A stretch of 64,000 nt of DNA from assembly GCA_902728285.1 (NCBI GenBank), contig CACVBU010000854.1, positions 215,954-279,953 of the forward strand. The letters are read 5' to 3'. Made by a program: the position numbers and the translations under genes. The first letter of the stretch is position 1. Every line of letters begins with the position of its first letter. This document shows positions 1-12,102 of this stretch, piece after piece. Source of the DNA: Clytia hemisphaerica (lineage: Eukaryota; Cnidaria; Hydrozoa; Leptothecata; Clytiidae). Under the pieces are notes generated by a model. It was not told where the DNA came from. It saw only the letters and a program-made list of their open reading frames with translations, and did no database searches.

Positions 1-523
1 ATTCAAGCTTGGGTAGGGGTTTGTGCAATAAAAAAACAAAAAATACTTTGAAAGCACGGTTTATTACTAACTATTTCAAGGCTGATTGTGAGAGAGAATG
101 TGATGTGGTTGGGGGGACTTGTAGCTCTTTGAGCTACCTTTGCCCAGTGAGGTTTGTGAGTGTGTGATTTTTGTTTATTTTTTATGTTTCTGTATCCAGC
201 CCACTTGAACGATCTAACATAAGAGCCTTTTTTATTTTTTTGTTGACGGAGAGGATAGGAGGAGAGGAGAGGGATTAGTAGGTGTGGTTAACGTTAACGT
301 TTAGCGATGATGAATCGTGTAGGATAGTAATAATAATAATGAATAATAAAATAATAATAAAATAATGAATAATGGATAGTGTATAACGAGTAATGAAAAA
401 TGAAAAAGGAAAAATGAAAAAATGAAAAAATGAAAGAAAGAAGAGAAGAGAAAAGAAGGATGGAAAATGAAAAAATGAAATATGAAAAATGAAAAATGAA
501 AAATGAGAAAATAAAAAAGATAA
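1..523. repeat. AT-rich low-complexity stretch
   Basis: No gene is seen. Positions 329-370 hold TAA/TAATAA runs and 390-515 hold degenerate GAAAAAT runs. The stretch lies just past the C-terminal end of the minus-strand retrotransposon, so it is probably the element's 3' UTR and simple-repeat tail, followed by host flank. No clean element end is visible. Confidence 0.6.
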
Positions 524-2340
524 TTAGATTGTTGCTAATATTTCATATAGTGTTTTTTTATCTGGGTTTTGTCTATTTATATAATTAAAGTTATTTAGAG
601 GGTGATGTTCTGTTAGGCGCGCCTTTTCAAACCAGTTTTTTGCTAGTTGTTTGAATCTATCTTCTAGTGATGTTATGTTTGCTTCTTTGTACATATTGGT
701 TATTCTGGTCCATCTAGGTTTGTCTAGAATTATACGTAGAACTTGGTTTTGAATTTTTTCCAATCTGTACAATTGAGCGTTTGAGAGAGATAGGAGACAA
801 ATATGTGAATACTCAAGTCTTGATCTTAATAGACTTTTATAGAGCATAAGGAGTTTATTTTTTTTCATGTTATATTGGTTTTTAAGGGTTCTGATGAAGT
901 TTAAGAATTGATAAGATTTATTGATCTTGTCTGTGGTGTGACTGATCAGATTGAGTTGTTTGTTGATCTTTAGACCGAGAAATTTGATTTCTGTGTCTTT
1001 TTTTAGCCTAACATTTCTTATCCAGATTGTAATTTACTGTTGCCAAATTTATGTGTTTGGTTTTTTCAAGATTAACCACCAGACCCCATTTTTCAACCAC
1101 TCGAACAGAACTTCCATATATTCATCCAGTGAGGATTCGTTGACTCGTTTATATCTTTCCCAAGCTGCAAGGTCGTCAGCGAATTGGGACATTTTTATTT
1201 TTTTCTTTGTGGGTTTTGGGATGTCGGAGACAAATAGGGAGAAGAGAATAGGAGAAAGACAGGATCCTTGGGGGACTCCTGCCTTTAGATCAAAGATACA
1301 TGACTCGAAGTCACAGTGTTTAATATATGCTTTCCTTTCTTTCAGATATGAGTGTAAGATAAAAGAAGGTATTGTGGAAGATCGAGTTTATATAATTTGA
1401 AGAGAAGAAGACTATGATTTACTTTATCAAAGGCCTTTTCGAAATCTACAAAAACTGCGTGCATACGTTCTCCTTTTATTTTAGATTCTTGGAAGTCGTT
1501 TATCAGTTGGAATAGGTTGTCTATAGTACTTCTTTTTGATCTAAATCCTGATTGCTCTTTGTTGAGTTTTTTGTTTTCCTCTGCCCAAAGGTAGATTCTG
1601 TCAGCTAAGATTCTCTCAAACATTTTGCCTATTGTTGGTAGTAGGCTGATTGGTCTGTGCTCTGATATTTTGTTTGTATTAGCTTTTTTTGGAATCATAG
1701 AGATTTTTGCTAGTTTTAGACAGGAAGGAAAGTAAGAGTTGTTTAACCAATCATTATAAAGAGAGGTAAGTGGTTGTATAAGAGAGGTTGATATAGTTGA
1801 AAGAAGTTTGTTCTGAATAGCGAAATGTCCTGGGGCTTTGTGAGGTTTTAGAGTTGTTAGAATTTTTTTGACTTCTTCTTCTGTTATTGGATTTTCTATT
1901 GTATGTTTTGTCAATCTAGGAATTAGATGACTAGTTTCTCTTCTATGAAATTTTGTGTTGTTAAACCAATGGTCAGCGACGTATTTATGCCTTCTATCTT
2001 TGGATTCATTTGGAGTGAAGATGTCTTTTTGTCGGTTTTTGAAAGAGTTTGTTATGTCCTGTTTGTCTTTAATCCTATTACCATTTGGTTCTATGTATGT
2101 TTTGTTGGTTGTATTTTGAGTAGGCTTTTCACCATCAAGTATGGTTTTTATGTTCTTCCATGCTTTTTTTGTTGTTTCTCTTTCGTTTAATCTCGATTTT
2201 ATAAGATTGAATCTTTTTTCTTCGGTCTTTTTTATTTCATTTTTTATTTCTTTGTTTAAGGCATTTTTCTTTGTTCTGAGGAGGTACTTGTTTTTGTGTT
2301 TTCTTTGAAGATTTATTATCGATCTTCTTTCTTTGATCAT
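524..2340 (-). pseudogene. Decayed non-LTR retrotransposon, reverse transcriptase part
   Basis: The minus strand encodes a LINE-type reverse transcriptase. Positions 2340-1342 hold one open frame with a basic N-terminal part, the HRPISLLP block, the GFRSKRST block and motif A (VDFEKAFDKVNH) with its catalytic Asp intact. The frame breaks near 1375. The next frame carries AGVPQGSCLSP (about 1285) and the catalytic FADD box (about 1170). After further breaks a third frame (868-524) carries the C-terminal thumb and connection region. No endonuclease domain is visible upstream of 2340, so the copy is 5'-truncated as well as frameshifted. The motifs fit the Jockey/I/CR1 assemblage; I cannot assign a clade by eye. 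It is almost certainly inactive. Confidence 0.9.
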
Positions 2341-5300
2341 TTCTCTACATTTTTTCGAAATACCAAGATTATCCTTCGGGATTAGTTTCCTTGGGATATG
2401 ATGATAATATTCGTATCTAAAAGGAGCAAATTTCTTTAATTAGGGACCTAAACAATTAGCTGACATTATATAATTAAACTCATAATTATATATATAATAT
2501 ACCGTAGTACCACTAATTTTGCAGAAAAGGACAATTAGAATTTCTAAAACCCTGGAAATTTATCTATTCAAATAACTGTGTTTAAAAACCTGCAATTTTA
2601 ATCACTAGATTAAGGGAAAGTTAAAATGTCCCTTTATCAGCAGGTATTAGTCCCAAAATTAATTTTAAGCATTTTCAAATAGTACTCAACAAATCTGTTG
2701 ATGAACATTCCATATTGTAAAAAATGTATTTATATGTATTATTTTGTAGGTGTGTATTACTCATATTGGCGTTTATAAGAAAATGATGGATACATTACAT
2801 AAGATATGATGAGTCACTTTCTTGGTTTTATTATGAGAGTTCTGACCTCAAATTGGAAATAGACAACAAGATAATTACAAAAATGGCCTCATGAGCCATT
2901 TCCATAAAAAGTCAACCACGATGACTTTTATGAGCCTTTGTTGCTACACTGTTTTTCTTTTTTAAGAACAATGAGGATCAAAATCGCCAAAAGATGAGAA
3001 CAATTTATTTAAAGTCCATTCGCTTTAAGCCTTGGAATTGCTCAATTTCAGGCAATTTAGGGGTCAAAGTAGTAAAAAATGGGTATAAATCCTAAAATAC
3101 CTCAATTTCAACCTATAAATCAGAACAGGGTAAGAACAATTTGAGGCTCAAAGTGCCAAAAAATAAGAACAGCCGAGTCTTATCAAAAATTGACTGGTTC
3201 TTATAAAAGAGGGAATTATTACAATTATACATACTATATAGATTGAACCACTTCTACACGTGTTATAAAAGAACAAAGTACTAACAACAAAAGGCTTTGA
3301 GCCCCAAAAGTCTTTACCGACCCTAAAACATGCAGTTTCTTAGGAAACTGGACCAATGCTTAAAAAAATGCTAAAAATAAGAAAAACTTTTTAAGAACGT
3401 TTTTAGATTTAAAACCTAAAAAGTTAAGAGCCCGAAAGCTTCAGAATCTTTGACGCTTGACGTGAAAGTTTTTTGACATGAAAAAAAACGTACATCTACC
3501 TAGGGTACCTACAGGTGGTATCAAGACAAAAACAAGCCTGATACAACGCACTCCTTCTCTTATAGTCTTTAAATATCATAGTCCATAAGCTGGAGCTCAA
3601 CTATTTTTTGCCTTTAATGATTCTGATGGGGGAAAAGTAGTCCTATCGCAACGCCATCATTCAAATCAGAAAGGGAAGAAAGTATACGTACACATAAGTA
3701 TACATTCTAACTGAATGTATCAAAGTTTTCTTTATAAGTAGAAATTTTGCGAGATCAAAATTTTGCCTTAGAAAGATTAAGATCAATCGTATGCTCGAAA
3801 TAACACGTCAAATAAGGCTTATAGTTCTATATTTGTTTTTTTTCTTTGCGAAAAGATAAAATTGTGGATCTTTGGAAGTTGCGAGACTTTCAATAGCAGA
3901 ATATCATTTCTATTAAGGCTATCACATGGCGCTCAGTTAAACTTCATACGCAAACCATGCGACAGATCTCTAGCAACTTTAATACTCAAAAAGTTAGATT
4001 TCAAATAGTCGATACATTCAGACATAATCTATTTTGATAGTTTAAAGCTCGAGTTAAAAACGGAGAAAATCATTTCTACTACGGCTATCACATGGTTAAA
4101 CTCAGTTAAACTTCATGCGCAAACCATGCGACAGATCTCTAGCAACTTCAATGATCGAAAATTTATTTCGTGAATGACATTTCAGTTAAACTAACTTCAT
4201 GTGCAAGCCATGTGACATATCTCTAAACGCTTCAATGATTGAAAATTGATTTCGAAAATTGCTTGCAGAAGAAGTGCTCAAAAACATTAAAAATCAACCC
4301 ATTCATCAAACACAGAAAATCTGATCTACACATATCAGGAGGAATAGAATTCCCACTTCAAATAATTTCAACAGATTATTATTGGTAAGATTTCTTTTCA
4401 AAAGTTAGGATAGTCCTAACTTGCCCTTTTTTATAAGAAATAGTAAAAATTTTGTTGACACTCAGCTGTTCTTATTTTCTTCTTCACATGGAAGCTTAAA
4501 CTATTCTTGTATCATAGGATGAAATTGAGGCACTTTGAACTATGACCCTTACTTTTTGCGAAGCGAATGTACATGAGCGAAGCAGTTTTGCTATCGTGTG
4601 TGCGTACCTTTAACTATCCATTCCTTTCAACTCTCTATAAGGCAGGAGATGGGAAAAACGTTTCGAATCTCCGAGTTGCGCGATACCAAAATATAAAGGA
4701 GATAAAATACAAAGGATATTCAGCGAAATGGTAACTCAAATTACCTCTGTCATATCAAATTTGACGTATACGTCAGAATGATACGAAGAACGAGTAAACC
4801 CTCCGTAACCCGTGACGCCAATATTTAGGAGATAACAAACATTAAGAACATCCCGGGAAATGATAAAACAAATTACCTCCGTTATAGTAATTTGATATTA
4901 TTTGAATTTATTGCAAAGCGAAAGTGATGCCATTATGCTTTTTCAAAAATCAAAACAAACATGGAAGGTTGTTGCTATTCTCTTTTACTTTGTTGTCTTT
5001 GGTGTTCTTGTTCTTAATGAGTTGAATTGGATCAAGATTTTTGTATGATTGTCACAAGAAAAATGGCTTATGTTGTAGTGTACTTATCATTCTTTCCTGA
5101 ATCGAATGTTTTGTTTCCATTTTGACGGTTGGAATGAGAGATGCCAATTTCTTGCAAAAAAAGGACAATTTTGTAATTTTCACTGACTTAGGTTAGTTTT
5201 CACTCAACCTTTGATCAAAATCTTCTTCTTCTGCAATATTGACTTAACTGAATTAGAAAAAGGTGAACCAGGAGAACCAAGAAGAACGGAGGTGAACTCA

Positions 5301-5613
5301 TCTGGTAAACTTGCTGAATCGCGCGAGGTGAACCCAGAACCCAGATTCTGCACAACTTCTTACAGTACTTTGAAATTTTCTTTGTGCATTTTGAACGTGG
5401 AAAACCTTTGTTGTCAACACACTTTTGACAAGCCTTTAAAACATGGAAAATTTTTTGTTGTCAACTATAAAAATTCTCCTCCACATTTATCTGTTTTAAT
5501 GTGAAAAACTTTTGTTGCTTATTATATGAGAGTTAATTCATTTAATCTTTACAGCTCACCCTAATAGAGACTTATACGCATACATAGTTTTGCGTTCTCA
5601 TAAACCACATGTA
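2341..5613. other. Gene-free stretch with local repeats
   Basis: I see no convincing coding exon. Two local duplications stand out. Positions 3890-4260 hold three degenerate copies of a unit of about 160 bp containing TTCATRYGCAAACCATGCGAC. Positions 4670-4760 and 4800-4890 are a diverged direct repeat containing AGGAGATAA and CAAATTACCTC. The rest is unremarkable AT-rich DNA. The open frame at 5211-5504 has no recognisable motif or splice context. Confidence 0.6.
3890..4260. repeat. Threefold degenerate tandem repeat
   Basis: Copies start near 3898, 4075 and 4180. Each carries a block with GGCTATCACATGG or a variant, CAGTTAAACTTCAT, a GCAAACCATGCGAC variant and AGATCTCTAGCAAC. The third copy is shorter and more diverged. 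No coding potential. Confidence 0.7.
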
Positions 5614-5843
5614 CCGTGAGATTGGGTAACTTGCATCAGTGGAGGCTTAACATGCATAGCCCTCAAATGAATGATCTGAACTGGTCTTTAAAATACAACT
5701 ACGCAGCTCCGCTCACGCATCTTTACTCTACAATTTTTGTTTTGATTTAACTTTGTATTTTAATGACCAGCCAGGTCTTTCATTTGAGGGCTATGCATGT
5801 TATCCTCCACTGATGCATGCAAGCAAGTTACCCAATCTAACGG
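5614..5843. mobile_element. MITE, TA-flanked (family A)
   Basis: A 230-bp element with long terminal inverted repeats beginning CCGTGAGATTGGGTAACTTG at the left and a matching CCGTTAGATTGGGTAACTTG on the complement at the right. Both ends are flanked by TA (5612-5613 and 5844-5845), the target duplication expected for Tc1/mariner-type elements. The inverted arms extend through the sequence around GCATAGCCCTCAAATGA. There is no internal gene, so it is non-autonomous. Confidence 0.8.
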
Positions 5844-5947
5844 TAGTTAATTCCCGTGATAAACAATGATGAATAATGAATCTGTGTGGTACAGTCACTT
5901 TCTGTTGGGGTTATGGATAGCGATGTGTGATATGTCGTTCTTTGATA

Positions 5948-6157
5948 CAGTAAGTTGGTCTAATGTCGAAATCCGTCTTCAGAGATAGGAACAATAGAAA
6001 CTGAGGAAGGTCAGAATCGCTGATTGACTTTGATTAGCGCGATGAGAGGAAAAATCTTTAGTCTATCAGTGATTTCGACCTTCTTATTATATATTCCTAT
6101 CCATAAAGAAGGATGTCGAAATTAGAAGACGGATGTCGACATTAGACCAACTTACGG
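5948..6157. mobile_element. MITE, TA-flanked (family B)
   Basis: A 210-bp non-autonomous element. The left end reads CAGTAAGTTGGTCTAATGTC and the right end, on the complement, reads CCGTAAGTTGGTCTAATGTC. TA flanks both ends (5946-5947 and 6158-6159). The CAGT-like start and TA duplication fit Tc1/mariner. A lone terminus of the same family lies at 10193-10217. Confidence 0.8.
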
Positions 6158-6159
6158 TA

Positions 6160-7757
6160 GTTAGGGTTTGTCGTTCTTCATTTTGTTGCTTTTTAATAGT
6201 TATTTTTCTTTCTTTTTTAGATGGTCTGGAAACATTAGATTAAAAAGTCTCTTTTCTCATTTTTGTTGGCATTCTTTTTCAAATGTGGAAACTTCTGTCT
6301 TGAACTTGGTATTTGTGTTTTAAATGTGGAAAGCTTTTTTTGTCAATTTGGAAATTTTCTTCCACGTTTGACGTCTAATATGGAAAACTTTCGTTGGCAA
6401 CTTGAAGTTTTCTTCAACTTTGGGCATTCTTTTAGATTACAAAAATGTTTCCCATAAGATATTCTTCCCTCCTTGCAATCTGTTGGAAATTATGAATTTG
6501 GAATTGCTTTGTCCTGTTTTGTTTCTTTTTTTTTAACATTATTAGTTATATTACTGTATGATAATGCAAAATGACTTTTTTGAAATTATGAAATTTTCCT
6601 TGGTTCATTTTATGATATCCTCCTTTTTGTAAAGGTGAAGTGTGATGCTACAGATCAAATCTGTGTTTTGACTGGACTCACCAACCTTTATAATTATAAG
6701 GGTACAGTTTGTTTTTATTTTCTAAGTTCAAAATGCCCTGAGTGTGTTTAGTGTTTTCATCTTCTTATATTGTTGTTTCTTTAAACTTTTTTGCTATTTA
6801 TTCTAGAAAATGAAAAATAGAACGGTTGAAGCTTCATTTTTCTCAACGAGAGATAATCTACAGATGTCATTTTTACAGAGAGGGACTATAAAAAATTTGC
6901 AAATGATAGGATATTCGGAAAGACTGCAGCAAATGTAGAGGAAAACTGCACAAATGCCGCGTCGTTGAAATGTTTTGCTTGCAACTTGCGAATCGAGGAG
7001 GCTCTGGAACGCTTCGCAACTTTTATACATATACGGCTTGTTTCAGTCATTCCAGACAAAGCTTGTTTTTTTTTATTGTATAATTAACAATAGCTTGAAA
7101 GGGCTCCTTCAGACTACACGATATAACAACATTAGTTTGCAAGCCGTAATGTACGAAATATAATACAATTTGTGTTCTATTTTAAACAGGAATTTTTTTT
7201 CAGTGAACAATCCCCCTATTATTGTTGGCATATTGCAAATGAAGCTAGCAATATATTGCGTCCACCTTCACAAAAATCTGTGAACAAAGCAAACTGGAAA
7301 TTCTTTAAGTGTAAACCATACCTTGATATGATCACCTTCTTTTGCCCAACCCATATAACATCAATGCAACCAATTCAAAAAATGCTGGTGTTGCACTGAA
7401 AATTAGATAAAATTCATTATATAATGGAAAACAAAATTATGAAACTCATAACTTAGTCTTACCCATGATATAGTAGTTTAAATATTGGGTCTTTGTGTGC
7501 AAGTGTTGGAAGTTTTATTTTGAAATTGAGCAAAAGCTTTTCAATAAAAGTGTTCTATACCCTTTAAATTTTTTGGAATGGCAAAACTCGAAAGGAAATT
7601 AATTCAAAGGTTGATTGAAGATGCCACTGATTGAGAAAGAATAAATCATGCAATTTATAGAGAGGAAAGTTGTCTATTTATTTTCTTAGATGACCAAAAA
7701 TTGTCCCCGTGTGTCACAAGCTTTATCATTTCTGTTGGACGCCAGTATCTGGCACCA
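6160..7757. other. Gene-free stretch
   Basis: No confident gene. A possible plus-strand exon at 6881-7040 follows an acceptor-like TTTTTACAG and has a Cys-containing open frame, but no donor, no homology I recognise and no linked exons, so I do not call it. The remainder is T-rich spacer. Confidence 0.5.
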
Positions 7758-8994
7758 TCATAAAGCTGATAATACACTTGGAGCGAGGCTAAGACAACCA
7801 GGACAAGTTAGTGCAATACCTGCAAAATCCAAAGATATACCAATAGCTTTGACATTCCCATGAATCCAATACAAACATTGCTAATAGTATGGAAGCCACT
7901 ACATGGGCAAGTGTAGCTAAATTCAAGGGTAAAAGTTAAGAGTTAAGAAAAATGTAGACGCAATAACTGTCTAAAGTACTTCTGGCATAATTTAATAACT
8001 GTAATAGCCCTAAATCTATATAGTTATGCTTTTTTTCTAAGCAATAACCTAGATATTATATCATTACAGGCTTATCTATTAGAGGTTTCTTTTTTAGGCA
8101 AAATTGAAACATAAGAATTAGAAATTTAAGAAAAGGATACATATGAGAGCAATGCTTGTAACAAACATTGATATTCCCAAAAGAAATCCAATCATTTCGA
8201 TTGCAATCAATGCTATAGCAAGCGAAAATCCAATGGTCAATCTATAATGAAGATAAATCAAAGAAATAAGTCTTACTCTAAAATTCTGTAAAAGATTCGT
8301 CTGCATTTTAATTGTGGTTAATGTGATTTTAAAAAAGATGATCATTTTAAAATTCAGAATCATAAAATTGAGCTCGAGATGTCAATATTAAATGAACTAG
8401 AACTAACACTAACCTAAAGTTTTAACCTCATTTTGGTGTAAAGTTTATCACATCACATGGCTCAAAAATCAAATTTATTGAAATCCAATCCACACTGTAT
8501 TGCACAAAATGTCAGTTAAACCCAAATATTTTCACTCAAATGAAACTGAGAACACATTAGAAAAGAGGGATATTCGAAAAGAAATTTTTGTCATTACAAG
8601 CGATTAGAAGTACAAAATGGAACGTTCCAGAGCGTCCTTGATCTTTCCCAAACGTTTCAGAACGTTCAGGAACGTTTCAGAACATTCAAAAACATTTAAA
8701 AACATTCAGGAACGCTTAAGAACGTTCAGGAACGCTCTCAAACAATCATATACGTCAATTGGAACGTTCTACAACGTCCTTAAAAAACGTTCTAAGACAT
8801 TCTTAAACTAGTAAATAAAAGGGGATAGTCAGGAACGTTCCGGAATGTTCAAGAACATTCGTTGTACTGGAACGTTCCATTTTACTTGTATTTAAAATTG
8901 AAAATGCAAATAAAAATTGAACAAACCTTTCTTTAAAAGTTTCAAAATCTGTTTGACTGTATCCTGTAGGAAGACAAGAATTCACTGTTGCATT
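7758..8994 (-). CDS. 3' exons of a membrane protein, possibly tetraspanin-like
   Basis: Three minus-strand exons join in consistent phase. Exon 8994-8927 encodes a short Cys-containing loop (NSCLPTG) and ends in phase 2. Exon 8241-8141 encodes a strongly hydrophobic segment (LTIGFSLAIALIAIEMIGF and on) and ends in phase 1. Exon 7819-7758 encodes a short Cys-bearing tail and a stop at 7760-7758. All junctions have GT/AG ends. One acidic residue inside the last membrane helix plus a short cytoplasmic tail resembles TM4 of tetraspanins, but the CCG motif and first three helices are not found, so the family call is weak. A possible upstream exon at 11610-11484 ends in the right phase (0) with a GTGAGT donor. 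If it belongs, the 541-bp MITE at 10787 sits in that intron. The N-terminal part was not found and may lie beyond the retrotransposon at 12-14 kb. Confidence 0.4.
8619..8880. repeat. Degenerate AACGTTCAGG minisatellite
   Basis: About twenty imperfect copies of a 10-12 bp unit (AACGTTC plus AGG/CAG/TAA variants) run through this stretch, which lies in an intron of the minus-strand membrane-protein gene. AACGTT is self-complementary, so the array reads much the same on both strands. Any reading frame here is a by-product. Confidence 0.75.
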
Positions 8995-9419
8995 CTATAA
9001 AGAGAAAGAAAATAATTTGAAAAATTAAATTTTGCTAATCTAAAGAGTTCTATATTGTGTTAAGTAGTAAAATAGCAAGAATTATAACCCTTGTTATTGA
9101 TTTTTTTTTCTACAGCTGGCATGGTATGTTGCCAGATTACTGAGTATCAGATGGCCTCTGAGATGTGGCAAAATCTCAAGTATTGCTTTTTAAATTTCTC
9201 TTTTTCTTTGTCAACTCAAGACCAAACATTTGCAATTTGCAAATTTTTAAAGCCAAATAAAAAGCCTACTGCTAATGTTGTGTTATAATTGATTTTATGA
9301 ATGTACCAGCATTTAGGGTGTCCATATCTCTTTTATTAGCTAAGACTATAAGGCTTCCTTCCTTTTTTATTTTGCCGATCGTAATTTGTATCTTCTTATT
9401 AAGTTAAATCATAGCTTCA

Positions 9420-9960
9420 GCCAGGTTTCTAGGTCCCCCAACAAAGTAAGGTCCCCCCAATAATTTAGCTCCCCCAAAAAAATTGCCTTGTGCTTGGTCC
9501 CCTTAAACAATTGGGGAAAAAACAAAAACCTTGTTCTCCCGCCCCTGTAGAGAAGTCAATAAAAAATATATGCGAGTACAGTACTGATAATATAAATGAA
9601 GACTCAATTTTACTTGTATTAATGATGAATGATTAATGCCATGCAAAGTAATGTTCGATAAAAATCAAGAAAACAAAAATTTGACGATAGTCGAAAAGCT
9701 TTTACAATAAATTGAACAAATTTTTGTTTTCTTGATTTTTATCGAACACTTGTATTAATATTTATGTTTACAAATCTTTTGCTTTTTATATTTGATTTAA
9801 TAGTAAGATAAGAGATCTTTTGAAATTAGCTGAACAGCCCCCAGAGTCTCAGTCAGATCATCTAGGTCCCCCCAAAAAATCTAGGTCCCCCCAAATATTT
9901 TGGTAATTTTAGCCCCCAGGCTCTTTAAAGGCCAAAATATTTCTTAGCCCCCCCCCCAAA
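9420..9960. repeat. AGGTCCCCCCAA-containing dispersed repeat
   Basis: C-rich clusters at 9430-9500 and 9840-9960 contain repeated GGTCCCCCCAA, TAGCCCCC and similar blocks. A related copy at 37510-37620 has the same order (GGTCACCCCAAATATTT, then TTTAGCCCCC, then a poly-C run), which marks a dispersed family. No coding potential. Confidence 0.65.
9653..9747. repeat. Perfect 31-bp inverted repeat (hairpin)
   Basis: Arms at 9653-9683 and 9717-9747 are exact reverse complements, beginning GTTCGATAAAAATCAAG, around a 33-bp loop. Such perfection suggests a recent small foldback element or selection on structure. No target duplication is obvious. Confidence 0.8.
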
Positions 9961-10063
9961 AAAAAAAATAAGGTGGGGCTGATGCTATGTAAATGGTAAA
10001 TAAATAGTTACACAAAAAACTTATGTATATTTCTAATTGGGAAATGAACAGAAACGCTTTAGC

Positions 10064-10217
10064 ATAGATACATAAAAATGTTAGAAGGGTTCACAAAAAA
10101 GGAATATTTGATTCTGTTTGGTTTGACGTCAACAAAAGTTGCTTGACTTTCTGTAGTCACTATTTAAAAAGCGTGTCAGAATTACATAAGGCATGTCGAC
10201 ATTAGACAAACTTACAG
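10064..10217. mobile_element. Dispersed repeat copy plus lone family-B MITE end
   Basis: Positions 10048-10160 match 16326-16440: both contain ACGCTTTAGCATA, GGGTTCA and TTTGGTTTGACGTCAAC, then AAAGTTGC and a GTCRCTAT tail. The copy here is followed by 10193-10217, which matches the right terminus of the MITE at 5948-6157, including the terminal TA. Only one end is present, so this is a truncated or solo terminus. Confidence 0.65.
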
Positions 10218-10786
10218 TAACACATTTTCGCATAATTTGCAAAACAGATGTGCACACATTATTTTGATGCTCTCCACTGTTTGGTCTCTTTAGGTTAACA
10301 AACCCGTTTTTGCCTGTGTTTCCTTAGGGAAAGTTGGTTTTTGAGCTTTTCTTAAAAGTTCTATCAATCAAAAAATTCCCTCAAATTTTGGTAATGTTCT
10401 TTCTATTCATGATAATATATTATACCGCCCTGAAATTCTTTTGCCCAAAAAAAAGATCCCTATCAAAGTTAGCAGCTTAAAACAGCTTAAAACCCAATTT
10501 CCCTAACACCTCGCAGGCATACACTTTTTAACACGTTTACTTCCCAAACAATTTTATACACAACAGTGGAGCGCACATTTTCCCAGGCCATTTCTGAGAA
10601 GTTTGAATACTGGCTAAGTGATTCAATAAATGGTTTAACTATTTGAGAATATACCACATTAATGATTTAATACCCTTTGTTTGCATATGCAATTTGCATA
10701 AGATTTCACTTCCTAGACTAAAAGATTCTCCTATGTGCTACAACTTTTCTGTTGTTTTTTTTCGGCTATTTTTCCCGAGCGAGGTA

Positions 10787-11327
10787 CCGTCAACTGCTCG
10801 AACTTGGGACGATTGGTCGAAACATGGGACTGTTGATTATCTGGCCTGTATTTTCACTTACTTTTAAATCTCTTTGACAACAAATTTGTTTTGATAACTT
10901 CACCAAGTTTATCAATCATAATCTCTTCATAACAATGTCACGATAACTTTGACTGATAGTGCGCCCTTTTTAACTTTTTTGTTTTCATTCAAAATGACAG
11001 ATGCCGGACACCGATCGGAGAATAAGAGAATGTCCGCTGCCTAACCGCCTAACACCCGATGGGATTAACAAATAGCGAGAGTGTAATTTGCTGCGCGAGT
11101 AACGTCAAACGCTCCATCGTCTTGCCACTAATTTGTTCCACTACAGATTTTTTTCATATTTGGATTTAAAAGCCTACTCGGCTGTACTCGGTGCGAAAGA
11201 GAAATTGTGTATTTTTTAATACACCGTTTATTAACTCAAATTAAATGACTTTGGAGGGTTGGTGAAATGGTGGCCCAATTGCCGTCCCATGTTTTGTCAG
11301 ATAGTCCCAATTTAGAGCAGTTGATGG
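10787..11327. mobile_element. 541-bp MITE, TA-flanked (family C)
   Basis: Terminal inverted repeats begin CCGTCAACTGCTCGAACTTG at the left and CCATCAACTGCTCTAAATTG on the complement at the right, with about 50 bp of imperfect arm. TA flanks both ends (10785-10786, 11328-11329). The interior is non-coding. Its CC(G/A)T start with TA duplication resembles families A and B. Confidence 0.8.
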
Positions 11328-12102
11328 TAAAACTTACATGCATAATATGCATTATATTTTAAAAAGTGTAATCTTGTAGAAGAAAGATTAAATTAGCTTT
11401 TTTTGAAAACTAGAAATAACCAAATTCGAAAACAAGCACTTCAAAAAACCATAACATTAGACATAAACTGAAAAACCACTCACGAAGGTACAAAAATAAT
11501 CCTTATTCGGCGAAGGTAAATTATTCTCCTGGGAATAGAACCGCCAAACGATCAAATCAAAACAATAATCTGCTGCTGAACCCGCTAAATGTGTGACATC
11601 ATAATTACAGCTCAATAGCGATTGCCATTTGAAAAATGGTGGTCAAGGTAGTCGGTGGTGCCACAAATTCCGAGTCGCCATTTTTTCACCTTTATGTCTA
11701 ATAAATGGTTTATCTTTTCATTGAAGGTAGGTAATGGGATGGGTTTTTTTTCTTTGTTTTCTCTGATAAATTCTGAGTATTTAAAAAATGAATGAACAAG
11801 TTTGGAGTTGTTAAGGATAAGTTATGATGGATGGAATGTTCTAATTTTGATTTTCGACTTGTTCTATCCACACAAAAAATCCCGACAAGTGCGCACCCTA
11901 TTACTGCTTTCAGTTTGCATGTTTTGAAAGTTTGATGTGTGTACTCCGTCTTGGTGGAATTCTTTAATGGCATGAAAACAGAATATGCTATGTCTAAAAG
12001 AACAAATTTCTAAAAGTCTTTTTTTTGTTGTTGTGTAAATATTTCTTTTTGGATTATAAAATTCCATCTTATTGTTCTAAACGATTATAACATTTCTTTA
12101 AA

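Noticed and set aside
6803-7163. Overlapping plus and minus ORFs around 7 kb
   Set aside because: No consistent donor or partner exon and no recognisable domain.
11484-11610. Exon-like frame with a GTGAGT donor, phase-compatible with the membrane-protein exons
   Set aside because: The only possible acceptor lacks a pyrimidine tract and a stop lies just upstream; mentioned as a possibility only.
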